DNA of 64,000 nt, from positions 1-64,000 of the forward strand of contig NZ_JNIW01000003.1 in NCBI RefSeq assembly GCF_000701425.1. The letters run 5' to 3'. This document shows positions 18,157-27,089 of this stretch, piece by piece; positions within the stretch are counted from its first letter, which is position 1; every line of letters begins with the position of its first letter. This stretch comes from Deinococcus frigens DSM 12807. GTDB lineage: Bacteria > Deinococcota > Deinococci > Deinococcales > Deinococcaceae. Made by a program: the position numbers and the translations under genes. The notes below the pieces were generated by a model that saw only the letters and a program-made list of their open reading frames with translations, did not search any database and had not been told where the DNA came from.

Positions 18157-19273
18157 TGCCGCTACCCATCCCATGACTGCCGGGGCGCTGGCGGCCTACG
18201 CGCGGGCGGCGGCGCTGCCCGGCAACCCTGCCAGCATCCACGCGGCGGGGCAGGCGGCGCGCGAGGTGCTCGAAGAGGGCCGCGCCCGGGTCGCCGCCGC
18301 CTTTGGCGTGGACGCCCGTACCCTGATCGCGGGCAGCGGGGGCACCGAGGGCGACAACGCCGTGCTGCTGGGCGTGGCGCGGGCCTGGCAGGAGGGGCGC
18401 GGCAGGCCCGGCCACCTGATCACCACGCCCACCGAACACTCCGCCGTGCTGGCCCCGGCCCGCTGGCTGGAGGCGCGTGGCTGGGAGGTAACGTGGCTAA
18501 GACCTGATCCATTCGGACGCTACTGGCCGCAGGAGCTGGAGGCCGCCCTGCGCCCGGACACCGCGCTGGTGTCCATCCATCACGCCAACAACGAGCTGGG
18601 CACCGTGCAGGACACGCCCGCGCTGGCCGCCGTTGCCGCCGCGCGGGGCGTGCCCTACCACAGCGACGCGGTGCAGGCCCCCGGCATACTGCCCGTGAAT
18701 CTGCTCCAGTGGGGCGTGACCTACGCCACCTTCAGTGCCCACAAGTGGGGCGGCCCGCGCGGAGTGGGCTTCGTGTACGTGCGGCGCGGCGCGGAACTGC
18801 CCCCCGTGACCTTCGGCGGCGGGCAGGAGGGCGGCACCCGCCCCGGCACCCAGGACACGGCAGGGGTTTACGCCGCAGGCGTGGCCCTGAGCGCGGCGGA
18901 GGCCGAGCGCGGCGAGACGTTCGCCTGGCTCTCTCAACTGCGCGAACGCTTTGTGGCCGCCGTCTCTGATATTCCGGGTCTGCGAATCAACCACCCGCCG
19001 GACGCCAGCCCCAAGGTGGCCTCGGTGACGCTGCCGGGGGCGGACGGCGAGGCGCTGCTGATGAATCTGGATCTGCTGGGGGTGGCCGCCAGCGCCGGAA
19101 GCGCGTGCAGCGCGGGAACCATGCAGCCCAGCCACGTGCTGACGGCCACCGGCCTGAGCGAGGCGGACGCCCGCGCCAGCCTGCGCTTCAGCTTCGGGCG
19201 GGCCACCACCGAGGCGGAGATCGATGGAGCTGCCCAGGCCCTCCGACAGGCGGCTGAATGGAGCCGCCCCTGA
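18140..19273 (+). CDS. Cysteine desulfurase (NifS/IscS-like, class V aminotransferase)
   Basis: A 377-residue PLP enzyme moving sulfur from cysteine to Fe-S or thio-cofactor assembly. The N-terminus MIYLDYAATHPM, the PLP-stacking His100 (TEHSAVL), Asp176 (HSDAVQA), Lys202 (SAHKWGGP) and persulfide Cys323 (SACSAGTMQPSHVL) are all present. The short Cys loop and SAHK context fit the NifS/IscS group. No scaffold gene is adjacent; an HD-domain gene overlaps its 3' end. Translation may be coupled to the repeated mini-frames directly upstream (18106-18143). IscS and a specialised NifS-like paralogue cannot be distinguished. Confidence 0.9.
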   Translation: MIYLDYAATHPMTAGALAAYARAAALPGNPASIHAAGQAAREVLEEGRARVAAAFGVDARTLIAGSGGTEGDNAVLLGVARAWQEGRGRPGHLITTPTEHSAVLAPARWLEARGWEVTWLRPDPFGRYWPQELEAALRPDTALVSIHHANNELGTVQDTPALAAVAAARGVPYHSDAVQAPGILPVNLLQWGVTYATFSAHKWGGPRGVGFVYVRRGAELPPVTFGGGQEGGTRPGTQDTAGVYAAGVALSAAEAERGETFAWLSQLRERFVAAVSDIPGLRINHPPDASPKVASVTLPGADGEALLMNLDLLGVAASAGSACSAGTMQPSHVLTATGLSEADARASLRFSFGRATTEAEIDGAAQALRQAAEWSRP

Positions 19274-19869
19274 AAGTGCCGGACCCTCAGACCGCCGAGG
19301 GGCTGCTGCTGGACGCCGCCACCCTGAACCCCGGCGCATGGGTAGATCATTCGCGCCACGTCGCCCTGGCCGCACGGCACATCGCCGCAGCTCACCCCCA
19401 CCTCGATCCCGCGCGGGCCTACACGCTGGGGCTGCTGCACGACATCGGGCGGCGAACGGGGCCAAACCGCGACCGCCACCTGCTGGACGGATACGATTTT
19501 TTGACGGCCCTGGACCACACCGACGCCCGCATCGCCCTGACGCACGCCTTTGTGATTCTCGACATGGACACCTTGCAGGGCGATTGGGACGGTACACCGC
19601 AGGAATGGCAGCGCCTGGAGGGTCTGGTGAACAGCGCCCAGCAGACCGACGAGGACCGCCTGATCCAACTGTGCGACATGCTGGGACTGGCAGACGGTTT
19701 TTGCACCGTCGAGGAGCGGCTGATGGACATTGCCCTGCGTTACACCTTCAATGCCCGCACCCCCGACAAATGGCGCGCGAAGCTGGCCCTGAAAGCCGAG
19801 TTTGACCGCGAATGCGGCGGCAACGTTTACCGGCTGCTGCCGGGATTGGTTGAACGGCTGCTGGCCTAG
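19258..19869 (+). CDS. HD-domain phosphohydrolase-like protein
   Basis: A 203-residue HD-superfamily protein. Metal ligands visible are His31/His34 (VDHSRHV), the His61-Asp62 doublet in LGLLHDIGRRTG, and later His/Asp residues around DHTDARIALTHAF. The family hydrolyses nucleotides or phosphomonoesters; the substrate is unknown. The ATG at 19258 overlaps the last 16 bases of the desulfurase gene, so the two are translationally coupled. No signalling or nucleic-acid-binding domain is attached. Confidence 0.82.
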   Translation: MEPPLKVPDPQTAEGLLLDAATLNPGAWVDHSRHVALAARHIAAAHPHLDPARAYTLGLLHDIGRRTGPNRDRHLLDGYDFLTALDHTDARIALTHAFVILDMDTLQGDWDGTPQEWQRLEGLVNSAQQTDEDRLIQLCDMLGLADGFCTVEERLMDIALRYTFNARTPDKWRAKLALKAEFDRECGGNVYRLLPGLVERLLA

Positions 19870-19905
19870 CTTGGGGACCGATACAGCTCCTCGTACTCGG
19901 TTCTC

Positions 19906-19911
19906 TATACT
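19906..19911 (+). promoter_or_regulatory. -10 box for the GMC oxidoreductase gene
   Basis: TATACT, eight bases before the ATG at 19920, consistent with a leaderless or one- to two-base-leader mRNA. No -35 match is evident at standard spacing. Confidence 0.5.
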
Positions 19912-19919
19912 CAGTCTAA

Positions 19920-21512
19920 ATGACAGCAAAAACTAGGGCAGATGTGATCATCGTCGGGGCCGGATCGGGCGGCTGCGTGGCGGCGCGGCGGTTGCTGGAC
20001 GCGGGACTGCGGGTGCTGCTGCTGGAGGCCGGAGGCCACGATACCCATCCGTTGATCCGCGCCCCGGCAGGGTTTCCGCGCCTGTTCCGCACGGCGGTGG
20101 ACTGGAATTTTCAGACCGTGCCGCAGGCCCGCGCCGACGGACGGCGCTTCTACTGGCCGCGCGGCAAGGTGCTGGGCGGCTCCAGCGCCATCAACGCCAG
20201 CATCTACATTCGTGGCTCCAGGCGCGATTACGACGGCTGGGGCGAGGGCTGGACCTGGGGGGACGTACTGCCCACCTTCCGGGCGCTGGAGAACTTCCGG
20301 GGCGGCGCATCGGCAACGCGCGGCACGGGGGGCGAGTTGCCCGTCGGCGCACGGGCGGCCTCGCACGGCCTGAGCGAGGCGTTCGTGACGGCGGCGGCTG
20401 GCGCGCTGCACATCCCGGAGGCCACCAGCTTCAACGACGGCACGCTGGAGGGCGCGGGCCTGCTGGAAAGCAACCACCTGCGCGGCGAGCGCTACAGCGC
20501 CTTCCGGGCCTTTCTGAAACCGGTCCTGAAGCATCCCAGCCTGACGGTACTGACCGGCGCGCAGATGCTGGAACTGCTGTGGGACGGCCCGGCTGCCACA
20601 ACACCACGGGCGGTGGGCGTGCGCTTTCGCTGGCAGGGGCGCACGCTGGACGCCCCGGCAGGCGGCGTGGTCCTGGCGGCGGGCGCGGTGCAGACCCCGC
20701 AGTTGCTGATGCTCTCGGGCATCGGGCCGCGCGCCGAACTGGACAGGCACAGCCTGACGGTGCGCCAGCACCTGCCCGGCGTGGGCGAGGGTTTGCAGGA
20801 CCATCTGGCCGCCCCCGTCATCTTCCGCTCTCACACGCCGTCGCTGGAGGCCATGCCCGAGGCCCTGGCGCTGGCCCACTACCTGCGAAACCGCAGCGGC
20901 CCGCTGTCCAGCAACATCGCCGAGGCCGCAGCCTTTGCCCACGCGCGCCCCGGTCTGAACCGGCAGACGGACCATCCGGACCTGCAATACCACTTCGGAC
21001 CGGCCTATTTCCGGGACCACGGCTTCACCCGGGAGCCGGGTCATCACTTCTCGGTGGGTCCGGTCCTGGTAGGCCCGCACAGCCGGGGGCGTGTCACGCT
21101 GGCCTCTGGCAATGTGGGAGACGCGCCGCTGATCGATCCGCAGTATCTGAGCGACGACCGCGACCTGCAAAGCCTGGTCGCCGGGGTCCGGCTGGCCCGC
21201 GAGATCGCCGACACCCCGCCGCTGCTGGCCCACCGTCAGGCCGAGGCGCTGCCCGGCGGCGGGATTCGCAGCGACGCGGCCATCGCCGCCCACATCCGGG
21301 CCGAATCTGCGACGCTGTATCACCCTGTGGGCACGGCGGCGCTGGGCGACGGGGATGACTCCGTGGTGGACCGCAAGCTGGCGGTGCAGGGCACGCAGGG
21401 GTTGTGGGTGGCCGACGCCAGCGTGATGCCGCGCATCATCCACGCCAACACCAACGCCACCGCCATGATGATCGGCGCGCGGGCGGCGGAATTTGCGGCG
21501 CGGGGGCTGTAG
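19920..21512 (+). CDS. GMC-family FAD-dependent oxidoreductase (choline dehydrogenase-like)
   Basis: A 530-residue glucose-methanol-choline oxidoreductase. The FAD-binding motif VIIVGAGSGGCVAARRLLDAG is at residues ~9-29. GMC signature 1 is GKVLGGSSAINASIYIRG and signature 2 is GAVQTPQLLMLSGIGP. The C-terminal YHPVGTAALG holds the active-site His, and NTNATAMMIGARAAE closes the FAD domain. It oxidises an alcohol, passing electrons to O2 or a carrier. Substrate is unknown; BetA-like choline use is possible, but no betaine aldehyde dehydrogenase gene is near. Confidence 0.88.
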   Translation: MTAKTRADVIIVGAGSGGCVAARRLLDAGLRVLLLEAGGHDTHPLIRAPAGFPRLFRTAVDWNFQTVPQARADGRRFYWPRGKVLGGSSAINASIYIRGSRRDYDGWGEGWTWGDVLPTFRALENFRGGASATRGTGGELPVGARAASHGLSEAFVTAAAGALHIPEATSFNDGTLEGAGLLESNHLRGERYSAFRAFLKPVLKHPSLTVLTGAQMLELLWDGPAATTPRAVGVRFRWQGRTLDAPAGGVVLAAGAVQTPQLLMLSGIGPRAELDRHSLTVRQHLPGVGEGLQDHLAAPVIFRSHTPSLEAMPEALALAHYLRNRSGPLSSNIAEAAAFAHARPGLNRQTDHPDLQYHFGPAYFRDHGFTREPGHHFSVGPVLVGPHSRGRVTLASGNVGDAPLIDPQYLSDDRDLQSLVAGVRLAREIADTPPLLAHRQAEALPGGGIRSDAAIAAHIRAESATLYHPVGTAALGDGDDSVVDRKLAVQGTQGLWVADASVMPRIIHANTNATAMMIGARAAEFAARGL

Positions 21513-21618
21513 TGCTGCCAGGCGAAGTTACAGATGTGGACCTTCCGCCTTCATTCAGGATGACAGTTTGACGCCCCCGCTCGTGAATGATCCCCCGACC
21601 CTCCGTGCCCGTCTCCCC

Positions 21619-21624
21619 TACAAT
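21619..21624 (+). promoter_or_regulatory. -10 box of the comEA-comEC operon (leaderless)
   Basis: TACAAT followed after six bases by GTG at 21631. The predicted transcript start coincides with the start codon, so the mRNA would be leaderless. Confidence 0.6.
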
Positions 21625-21630
21625 GAACGT

Positions 21631-22023
21631 GTGGTGAGCAATGGGCGCGGCTGGACCCTGGGCCTGGGCGCGGGCGTACTGCTGGTGGGCGCGCTGGCGC
21701 TGGGACCGGTGGTGCTGCCCCGTCCGCAGGTGCCGACGGTAACGCGCGTGGCGCTGGCCGCTCCGGGCGCGCCGGCCCTCCCGGGTGCCAGCGCCGAGCC
21801 GCCGACATATCCCACCACTGCCAGCATCCAGCCGCTGATTTCGGGGCGGGTCAATCTGAATACGGCCACCCAGGAACAGCTCGAGGCCCTGCCCAAAATC
21901 GGCCCGGCGATGGCAGCCAGGATCATCGCCGCGCGGCCCATCCGCTCACAGACCGATCTGGACGCCATCAAGGGTGTGGGCGAGGCGACGCTGAAAGTGC
22001 TGGTCCCTCTGGTCAGCTATTAA
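21631..22023 (+). CDS. comEA: ComEA-like helix-hairpin-helix DNA-binding competence protein
   Basis: A 130-residue protein with one N-terminal span (WTLGLGAGVLLVGALALGPVV), a Pro/Ala-rich linker, and a ComEA helix-hairpin-helix domain. That domain starts VNLNTATQEQLEALPKIGPAMAARII (~69-94) and ends LDAIKGVGEATLKVLVPL. It binds incoming double-stranded DNA during transformation. The GTG at 21631 sits six bases after a TACAAT box; GTG at 21634 is an alternative and longer upstream starts are not supported. The stop is followed after three bases by comEC. Confidence 0.88.
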   Translation: MVSNGRGWTLGLGAGVLLVGALALGPVVLPRPQVPTVTRVALAAPGAPALPGASAEPPTYPTTASIQPLISGRVNLNTATQEQLEALPKIGPAMAARIIAARPIRSQTDLDAIKGVGEATLKVLVPLVSY

Positions 22024-22026
22024 GAC

Positions 22027-24246
22027 ATGACACGGGAAGCGGCCTTTTCCATCACGTCGCTGACCTCCGAAGGAACGGCGGGGCGGCTGGCGTGGTCCGT
22101 TCCCGCAGTGTTTGGCGTGATGGGCGGCATTCAACTGGGGCTGGGCGTGTGGTGGGGGGCACTGACGCTGCTGCTGGGCAGCGTGCTGGCGCTGCGTGAC
22201 GCCCGCCTGCCCCTGGCCGCGCTGGCGCTGCTGGGCGCGGCCCTGGGCTTCGGCTCTGAGCGGCTGGTCACCGGGCGGGCCGATCCGCTGGCCCCCTGGC
22301 TGGGCGCACAGGTCACGCTGAGCGGCGAGTGGGACGGGCAATTCCTGACCCTGAAGGCCCCGCGCGCGCGGCTGGCGGTGGCCCCTAAACCCGCCGTCAG
22401 GCCGGGCAAACTGGTGGTCAGCGGGCGGCTGGTGGCCCCGGAAGGCCAGCGCACCCCGGGCGGCTTCAATCAGGCGGCGTGGCTGCGCGCCCAGGGCGGC
22501 ATTTTTCTGACCACGCCGACAGCGGTGCTGGTGGCCGCCAAAGTGCGCGACAGTCAGGCCGAGACAGGACTGCGCGGCTGGTTCCGGCGGGGACTGACGG
22601 CGGGCCTCCCACAGCGTGAGGCGGCGCTGATGACCGCCATCGAGCTGGGGGACCGCAACGACATTGGCCGCGAGGAATTTGCAGCGGGCTACGGCATCCG
22701 CGACGCCTTTACCCGCTCTGGCCTGGCACACCTGATGGCGCTGTCGGGGCAGAACGTCGCGCTGATCACGGTGGTGCTGATCTGGGGGCTGGGGTGGTTC
22801 GGGTTGTCGCCGCTCCTGCGTTACGGCATTCCCGCTACCCTGCTGCTGCCGTATCTGGCGCTGGTGGGCGTCTCCCCCAGCATTACCCGCGCGGTAATCA
22901 TGGGCTTTACGGTGTTGTTGGCGCTGGCCCTGGGACGCGGGCGGCCCGATCCCTACGGCCTGATGGCGCTGACCGCCGCCGTCTGCCTGCTGCTGTTTCC
23001 ACTGTGGCTGCTGGACATCGGCTTTCAGTTGTCGTTTCTGGCGGTGCTGGCCCTCACGCTGTCCATGAAGGCCGCCGGGCGGTTGCCGGACCGCTGGCCG
23101 CTGTGGCTGCGGCTGGCGCTGGTGGCCACTGTACTGGCCGAGTTCGGCACGCTCCCGGTGATCGCCGCCACCTTTGGGCAGATGCCGCTGGTGGGTCTGC
23201 CCGCCAACCTGGCAGCAGGGGTGGTCATGACCGCACTGGTGCCGCTGGGCTTTCTGGCCGGGCTGCTGGGGCCAGCGGCCATTCTGGTCAACTGGCTGGT
23301 GGGACCGCTGGCGGCGCTGCTGCTGGGCATCGTGGAAACCTTTGGGCAGGCTCCGGTGCTGACCTGGGGACAGGTCTCGCCCGCCGGATTCGTGGCCTAC
23401 GCGGTATGCGCGGCGGCAGGGGTGCTGTGGCTGTGGGGCCGGGTGCGTTTCCGGGCGGTGCTGGGCGTGGTGCTGGCCTGCACGCTGCTCACGCTGTTGC
23501 CCGCACGACTGCACCCGGCCCGCGAGCTGGTCTTCGTGGACATCGGGCAGGGCGACTGTACCCTGATCCGCCTGCCCCACCTGACCGTGCTGGTGGACGC
23601 GGGCGGTTCAGTCGGGTCCGATTACGATGTGGGAGGCCGCACCGTCGTTCCTGCCCTGCGTGCGCTGGGCGTGCGGAAAATCGACGTGATCATCGGCACC
23701 CACGCCGACACGGACCACATGGAGGGCATCAGCGGCGTGCTGCGCGCCCTGCCGGTGGGCGAGGTATGGATCGGGCAGCGCAAGACCGATGATCCGGTGC
23801 TGACCACCGTGCTGACTGTGGCAAAGGAGGAGGGCGTCCCCGTGCGCGAGGTCCGGCGCGGCGATCAGGTGGCCTCGGACGGGGTAACAGTTACGGTGCT
23901 GTGGCCGGTGGGCCAGGTCTGGAGCACCGAGGACAACGAGAACAGCGTGGCCGTGCGCGTGCAGTCCGGCGCGTGGAGCACCGCCATTCTGGGAGACCTG
24001 CCGGACCCCACCGAGAACTACCTGGGTCTGGGCCACCTGAGCCTGCTGAAAGTCGCGCACCACGGCAGCCGCTTCAGCACCGACGCCGAGCTGCTGGAGG
24101 AAACCACGCCCGGCGACGCCGTCATCAGCGTGGGCCGCAACAATTACGGCCACCCGCACCCGGACGTGCTGGAGCGGCTGGCGACGGCGGGGGTAAAGGT
24201 CTGGAGGACCGATCAGATGGGCACGGTCAGGTGGCCGATTCCGTGA
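22027..24246 (+). CDS. comEC: ComEC/Rec2 DNA uptake channel
   Basis: A 739-residue membrane protein moving single-stranded DNA into the cytoplasm in natural transformation. Order: N-terminal spans, an OB-like DUF4131 region (~80-180), the Competence domain with [16 protein letters not shown] (~235-250) and many spans, then a C-terminal metallo-beta-lactamase-like domain from ~495 ([15 protein letters not shown]). The MBL domain has a [10 protein letters not shown] metal-binding motif and [10 protein letters not shown], so it may be an active nuclease. Three bases separate it from comEA. Confidence 0.92.
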   Translation: MTREAAFSITSLTSEGTAGRLAWSVPAVFGVMGGIQLGLGVWWGALTLLLGSVLALRDARLPLAALALLGAALGFGSERLVTGRADPLAPWLGAQVTLSGEWDGQFLTLKAPRARLAVAPKPAVRPGKLVVSGRLVAPEGQRTPGGFNQAAWLRAQGGIFLTTPTAVLVAAKVRDSQAETGLRGWFRRGLTAGLPQREAALMTAIELGDRNDIGREEFAAGYGIRDAFTRSGLAHLMALSGQNVALITVVLIWGLGWFGLSPLLRYGIPATLLLPYLALVGVSPSITRAVIMGFTVLLALALGRGRPDPYGLMALTAAVCLLLFPLWLLDIGFQLSFLAVLALTLSMKAAGRLPDRWPLWLRLALVATVLAEFGTLPVIAATFGQMPLVGLPANLAAGVVMTALVPLGFLAGLLGPAAILVNWLVGPLAALLLGIVETFGQAPVLTWGQVSPAGFVAYAVCAAAGVLWLWGRVRFRAVLGVVLACTLLTLLPARLHPARELVFVDIGQGDCTLIRLPHLTVLVDAGGSVGSDYDVGGRTVVPALRALGVRKIDVIIGTHADTDHMEGISGVLRALPVGEVWIGQRKTDDPVLTTVLTVAKEEGVPVREVRRGDQVASDGVTVTVLWPVGQVWSTEDNENSVAVRVQSGAWSTAILGDLPDPTENYLGLGHLSLLKVAHHGSRFSTDAELLEETTPGDAVISVGRNNYGHPHPDVLERLATAGVKVWRTDQMGTVRWPIP

Positions 24247-24262
24247 ACAGGAGCCATCAAAA

Positions 24263-24355
24263 ATGCTGTCATCTTCCAACTCTGCCCTGACTATTGCCAC
24301 ACAGACGACCAGACTCACCCTGAACCGCGAAGGGGCAACCCTGGTGATGTTATGA
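24263..24355 (+). CDS. Possible 30-residue ORF after comEC
   Basis: ATG at 24263 with a GGAG ten bases upstream opens a 30-codon frame (MLSSSNSALTIATQ...) that ends TGA at 24353-24355, just before the DUF5063-like gene. It has no recognisable domain and may be a truncated remnant or a leader for the next gene. It is supported only by the ribosome site. Confidence 0.25.
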   Translation: MLSSSNSALTIATQTTRLTLNREGATLVML

Positions 24356-24364
24356 GATCAACTT

Positions 24365-24748
24365 GTGCATCTCCGAAACACCGTTGACCAGCTTCCAACG
24401 ACGATCTGCTGGCCGGACGACTTCGGAGCTTCTCCCACGGTCATGCACCGATACAGGGAACTGAGAACGGTCATCCAGCCACAGTGGCCCGAATTGGGCT
24501 TTTATGACATGACAAGTCTGTCTGCCGAAATAACGGCTGACACTTCCGAGATGGGCGACGACCTCGATGACCTCTCTGACCTTGTCAAGGACCTGAGTGA
24601 AGCGGTCCAGCTTGCCGCGACTGATCTGGCCGGAAGTCTATCCTGGCTGCGCTTCACGGCTGACACGCATTGGGGTTATCACGCCGACGATCTGATACGC
24701 CATCTCAATTTCGTGGTCGCGTATGGAGCGGCCACCGAGCAGGATTAA
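24365..24748 (+). CDS. DUF5063-like protein
   Basis: A 127-residue acidic protein. [21 protein letters not shown] followed by a [15 protein letters not shown] segment near the C-terminus matches the outline of DUF5063 proteins, which have no assigned function. The start is uncertain: GTG at 24365 gives 127 residues and ATG at 24443 gives 101. Its stop overlaps the convergent stop of the Gfo/Idh gene (24745). Confidence 0.6.
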   Translation: MHLRNTVDQLPTTICWPDDFGASPTVMHRYRELRTVIQPQWPELGFYDMTSLSAEITADTSEMGDDLDDLSDLVKDLSEAVQLAATDLAGSLSWLRFTADTHWGYHADDLIRHLNFVVAYGAATEQD

Positions 24749-25746
24749 ATTTCCACCCGGTCCCCGGTCCGCGCTGCGCCAAACAGGGCGTCCAGCACCC
24801 GCGCGTGCCTCACGCTGTCTTCGGGGGGATACCAGGCGTCTTTCTCACCCAGCACGACTTGCTGAAAGTGTTCCACCATCGCGGTGTAGGCGTTAAAGGG
24901 CGGAAATTCCTCCTCGCGGACTCCGGCGGCACTGGTGATGGTGAACTTCACGGGGGCCTGCGGGTTGCTGTTGTACACGCCGTTCATGTCCAGCGTGCCG
25001 TGCGTTCCCAGGATGGTCAGGCGCTCGGTGGCCGTGTCGCCCCAGTCGAAGGCGCACTCCACACTTGCCAGCGCCTGCGGATACTCCAGCACACCGCTGA
25101 GGCCCAGATCCACGTTTCCTGGCGTCCAGCGGGCGCGGGCGACGGCGGCGGCGGGTTCGCCCAGCAGCAGGCGAATCAGATTGACCGGATAGGTGCCCAC
25201 GTCATACAGCGCGCCGCCGCCCTTGTCGGCCAGCCAGCGGAAGTCCTCGGGATTGTTCAGCGTAAAGCCGTAGGCCGCCCTGACGGCCCGAATCTCGCCC
25301 AGCTCACCGCCCTGCACCAGCTCGCGCAGCCGCGTGATGTGGGGGTGAAAACGGTACGCGAAGGCTTCGAGCAGCACCCGGCCCGTTTCCGCCGCCGCGT
25401 CGGCCAGCGTCTGCGCCTCGGCGGCATTCAACACCAGCGGCTTCTCGGTCAACACATGCTTGCCCGCGCGCATGGCGGCCAGGGACCAGGGCAGGTGCAG
25501 GTCATTGGGCAGCGGGTTATAGACCGCGTCCAGCTCGGCGTCCAGCACCTCCTGATAGCCGCCTACAATCGGAACCTGCCATTCCCCGGCAAAGGCCCGC
25601 GCCCGTTCGGAGGCGGGATCGCGCACGCCCAGCGCCACCACCTCTCCCCCGCTGGCCCGGATGGCCGGAATCAGCGCCCGCGCAATGCGCGCCGCACCCA
25701 GCAGGCCCCAGCGGAGTCCGGCACCGGAACGGTCAGTTGTTGTCAT
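24745..25746 (-). CDS. Gfo/Idh/MocA-family NAD(P)-dependent oxidoreductase
   Basis: A 333-residue sugar- or polyol-type dehydrogenase starting at the ATG at 25746. The Rossmann motif [17 protein letters not shown] is at residues ~12-28. [24 protein letters not shown] and [21 protein letters not shown] carry the conserved Glu-Lys-Pro. The C-terminal half is the substrate-binding GFO domain ([16 protein letters not shown]). Substrate is unknown. The gene lies 45 bases after the methyltransferase gene on the same strand. Confidence 0.87.
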   Translation of the reverse strand: MTTTDRSGAGLRWGLLGAARIARALIPAIRASGGEVVALGVRDPASERARAFAGEWQVPIVGGYQEVLDAELDAVYNPLPNDLHLPWSLAAMRAGKHVLTEKPLVLNAAEAQTLADAAAETGRVLLEAFAYRFHPHITRLRELVQGGELGEIRAVRAAYGFTLNNPEDFRWLADKGGGALYDVGTYPVNLIRLLLGEPAAAVARARWTPGNVDLGLSGVLEYPQALASVECAFDWGDTATERLTILGTHGTLDMNGVYNSNPQAPVKFTITSAAGVREEEFPPFNAYTAMVEHFQQVVLGEKDAWYPPEDSVRHARVLDALFGAARTGDRVEI

Positions 25747-25791
25747 GGCTGAGCATGACACGGCGGCGGACAGAGGTCGGGCTTTTCCCAC

Positions 25792-26871
25792 TCACCGCCG
25801 ATTCAGCAGATACACCTTGGGGTGATGGCCGCCGCTGGACACCTGCAACAGCTCGCGGGCGTTCCACTGGGTATGACCAGTCAGCAGGTCCTCGAACAGG
25901 CGGATTTCGTGCGTGATGACGGCCATGCGGCCCTGGCGGCTGAGCAGGCGGTGCATCTCCTGCAAAAAGGCCGGGTACAGCGCCGCGTTGCCGCCGTGGG
26001 TGCCGACGGCGTCGCCCCACGGCAGGTCCGCCACGATCAGATCGAAGGAGCGGGCGGAGAGGCCGGTGTGCAGGGCGTCGATGCGCGCCACCTCGATGTC
26101 GCGTCCGGCAGCCTCGATGTTGGTCTTGGCGCAGTCCACCGCCGTCCCGTCAATGTCCACGCCCACCAGCGCGTCGCACGGCCCCAGCAGGTCGCGTTCG
26201 ATCAGCAGGGTGCCGCTGCCGCACATCGGGTTGAAGATACGGTCCACGTCGCGCTGCCCGGCCAGTTTGTGGGTGGCGTAGGCCAGCGTGGCGTTCAGGC
26301 CGCCGTGCATGTTGCACACCCGCCAGGGCCGCGCGCTCAGCGGCTTGGGCGTGGTGCGGGCCAGCACCTCCCAGCCAGGGCCGTCCGTCTCGGGGCGCAG
26401 GCGGATCAACAACTGGCCGTCTTCCTGGCGGTAAGGCAGCTCCAGGGCGTTCTCCAGTTCCTCGGCCAGGCGCTGCATCACGCCGGATTCCTTGCCCGCC
26501 GCGCCCAGCCGGAAGGAGGTCTGACCGCCCACCGCCAGAACCTCACGCAGAAAATCGGTCAGCTCGCCCAGTTGCTGGTGGCCCAGCAGCCCACGCGGGC
26601 GCGGCACGTCCCAGGCGCGGATGCGGTACACGGCCAGCGCCGAACGCAGGCGGGTCAGGCGTTCGGGATCCCCGGGAAACCAGAAGCGCAGGCCCCGGAG
26701 ATCGCGGGCCAGCGGCACGGCCCCCAGTTCGGTGGCGGCGACGTGTTCCAGCCCCGGCAGCACCTCCAGCTCGTACTCGTGGGCGGGCTGGCGGGCGCGG
26801 TAATCGGTCTTGGGACGACTTTTCCTCTTCCCGGCGGGCTGAAATCGGTCTGATGGGTGGGGGCGAGGCAT
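25792..26871 (-). CDS. THUMP-type RNA (guanine-N2) methyltransferase
   Basis: A 359-residue SAM-dependent methyltransferase resembling Trm14/TrmN and RlmL-like enzymes. A basic N-terminal tail (KRKSRPKTDYRAR) precedes a ferredoxin/THUMP-like region (YELEVLPGLEHVAATELGAV). The catalytic domain starts HGGLNATLAYATHKLAG, with SAM motif I FNPMCGSGTLLIERDLLG (~216-233), LVGVDIDGTAVDCAKTN and the catalytic DLPWG tetrapeptide variant. It probably makes m2G in tRNA or 23S rRNA. The ATG at 26871 lies close to a TATACT box. Confidence 0.85.
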   Translation of the reverse strand: MPRPHPSDRFQPAGKRKSRPKTDYRARQPAHEYELEVLPGLEHVAATELGAVPLARDLRGLRFWFPGDPERLTRLRSALAVYRIRAWDVPRPRGLLGHQQLGELTDFLREVLAVGGQTSFRLGAAGKESGVMQRLAEELENALELPYRQEDGQLLIRLRPETDGPGWEVLARTTPKPLSARPWRVCNMHGGLNATLAYATHKLAGQRDVDRIFNPMCGSGTLLIERDLLGPCDALVGVDIDGTAVDCAKTNIEAAGRDIEVARIDALHTGLSARSFDLIVADLPWGDAVGTHGGNAALYPAFLQEMHRLLSRQGRMAVITHEIRLFEDLLTGHTQWNARELLQVSSGGHHPKVYLLNRR

Positions 26872-26879
26872 AGCAGGGC

Positions 26880-26885
26880 AGTATA
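26880..26885 (-). promoter_or_regulatory. -10 box for the RNA methyltransferase gene
   Basis: On the minus strand TATACT lies eight bases before the ATG at 26871, again giving a nearly leaderless transcript. Confidence 0.5.
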
Positions 26886-26992
26886 GCCCCCCGTGCGGGT
26901 GGGATGGAGGTCCGAGGATCTGGGGAAGGCATTCGCGGCTGACGGGCAGCGTCTCACCGCCAGAAGATGGCGCACTGCTCTGGCGGCTTGCC

Positions 26993-27009
26993 GGTCAGAC
27001 GGTTTGACC
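26993..27009. repeat. Short intergenic palindrome
   Basis: GGTCAGACGGTTTGACC is a near-perfect 17-bp palindrome in the divergent region between the methyltransferase and trkH genes. It is related in sequence to the inverted repeats at 15948-15979 and 30024-30087. Confidence 0.6.
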
Positions 27010-27068
27010 ACACGACCGCCCAGACCGGCTCCACCACCCCACCGCCACACACCGCCTGGCAGCAGGCG

Positions 27069-27074
27069 TACAAT
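27069..27074 (+). promoter_or_regulatory. -10 box of the first trkH-type gene
   Basis: TACAAT, 15 bases before the ATG at 27090; a leader of only about nine bases is predicted. Confidence 0.5.
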
Positions 27075-27089
27075 CCGGGCCGCATATAT

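Noticed and set aside
21946..23580. 544-codon minus-strand frame across comEC
   Set aside because: Gln/His/Arg-rich antisense shadow with no recognisable feature.
24263..24355. Truncated Cas1-like N-terminus
   Set aside because: The short strand pattern vaguely recalls Cas1 openings, but 30 residues are not enough and no repeat array or other cas gene is near.
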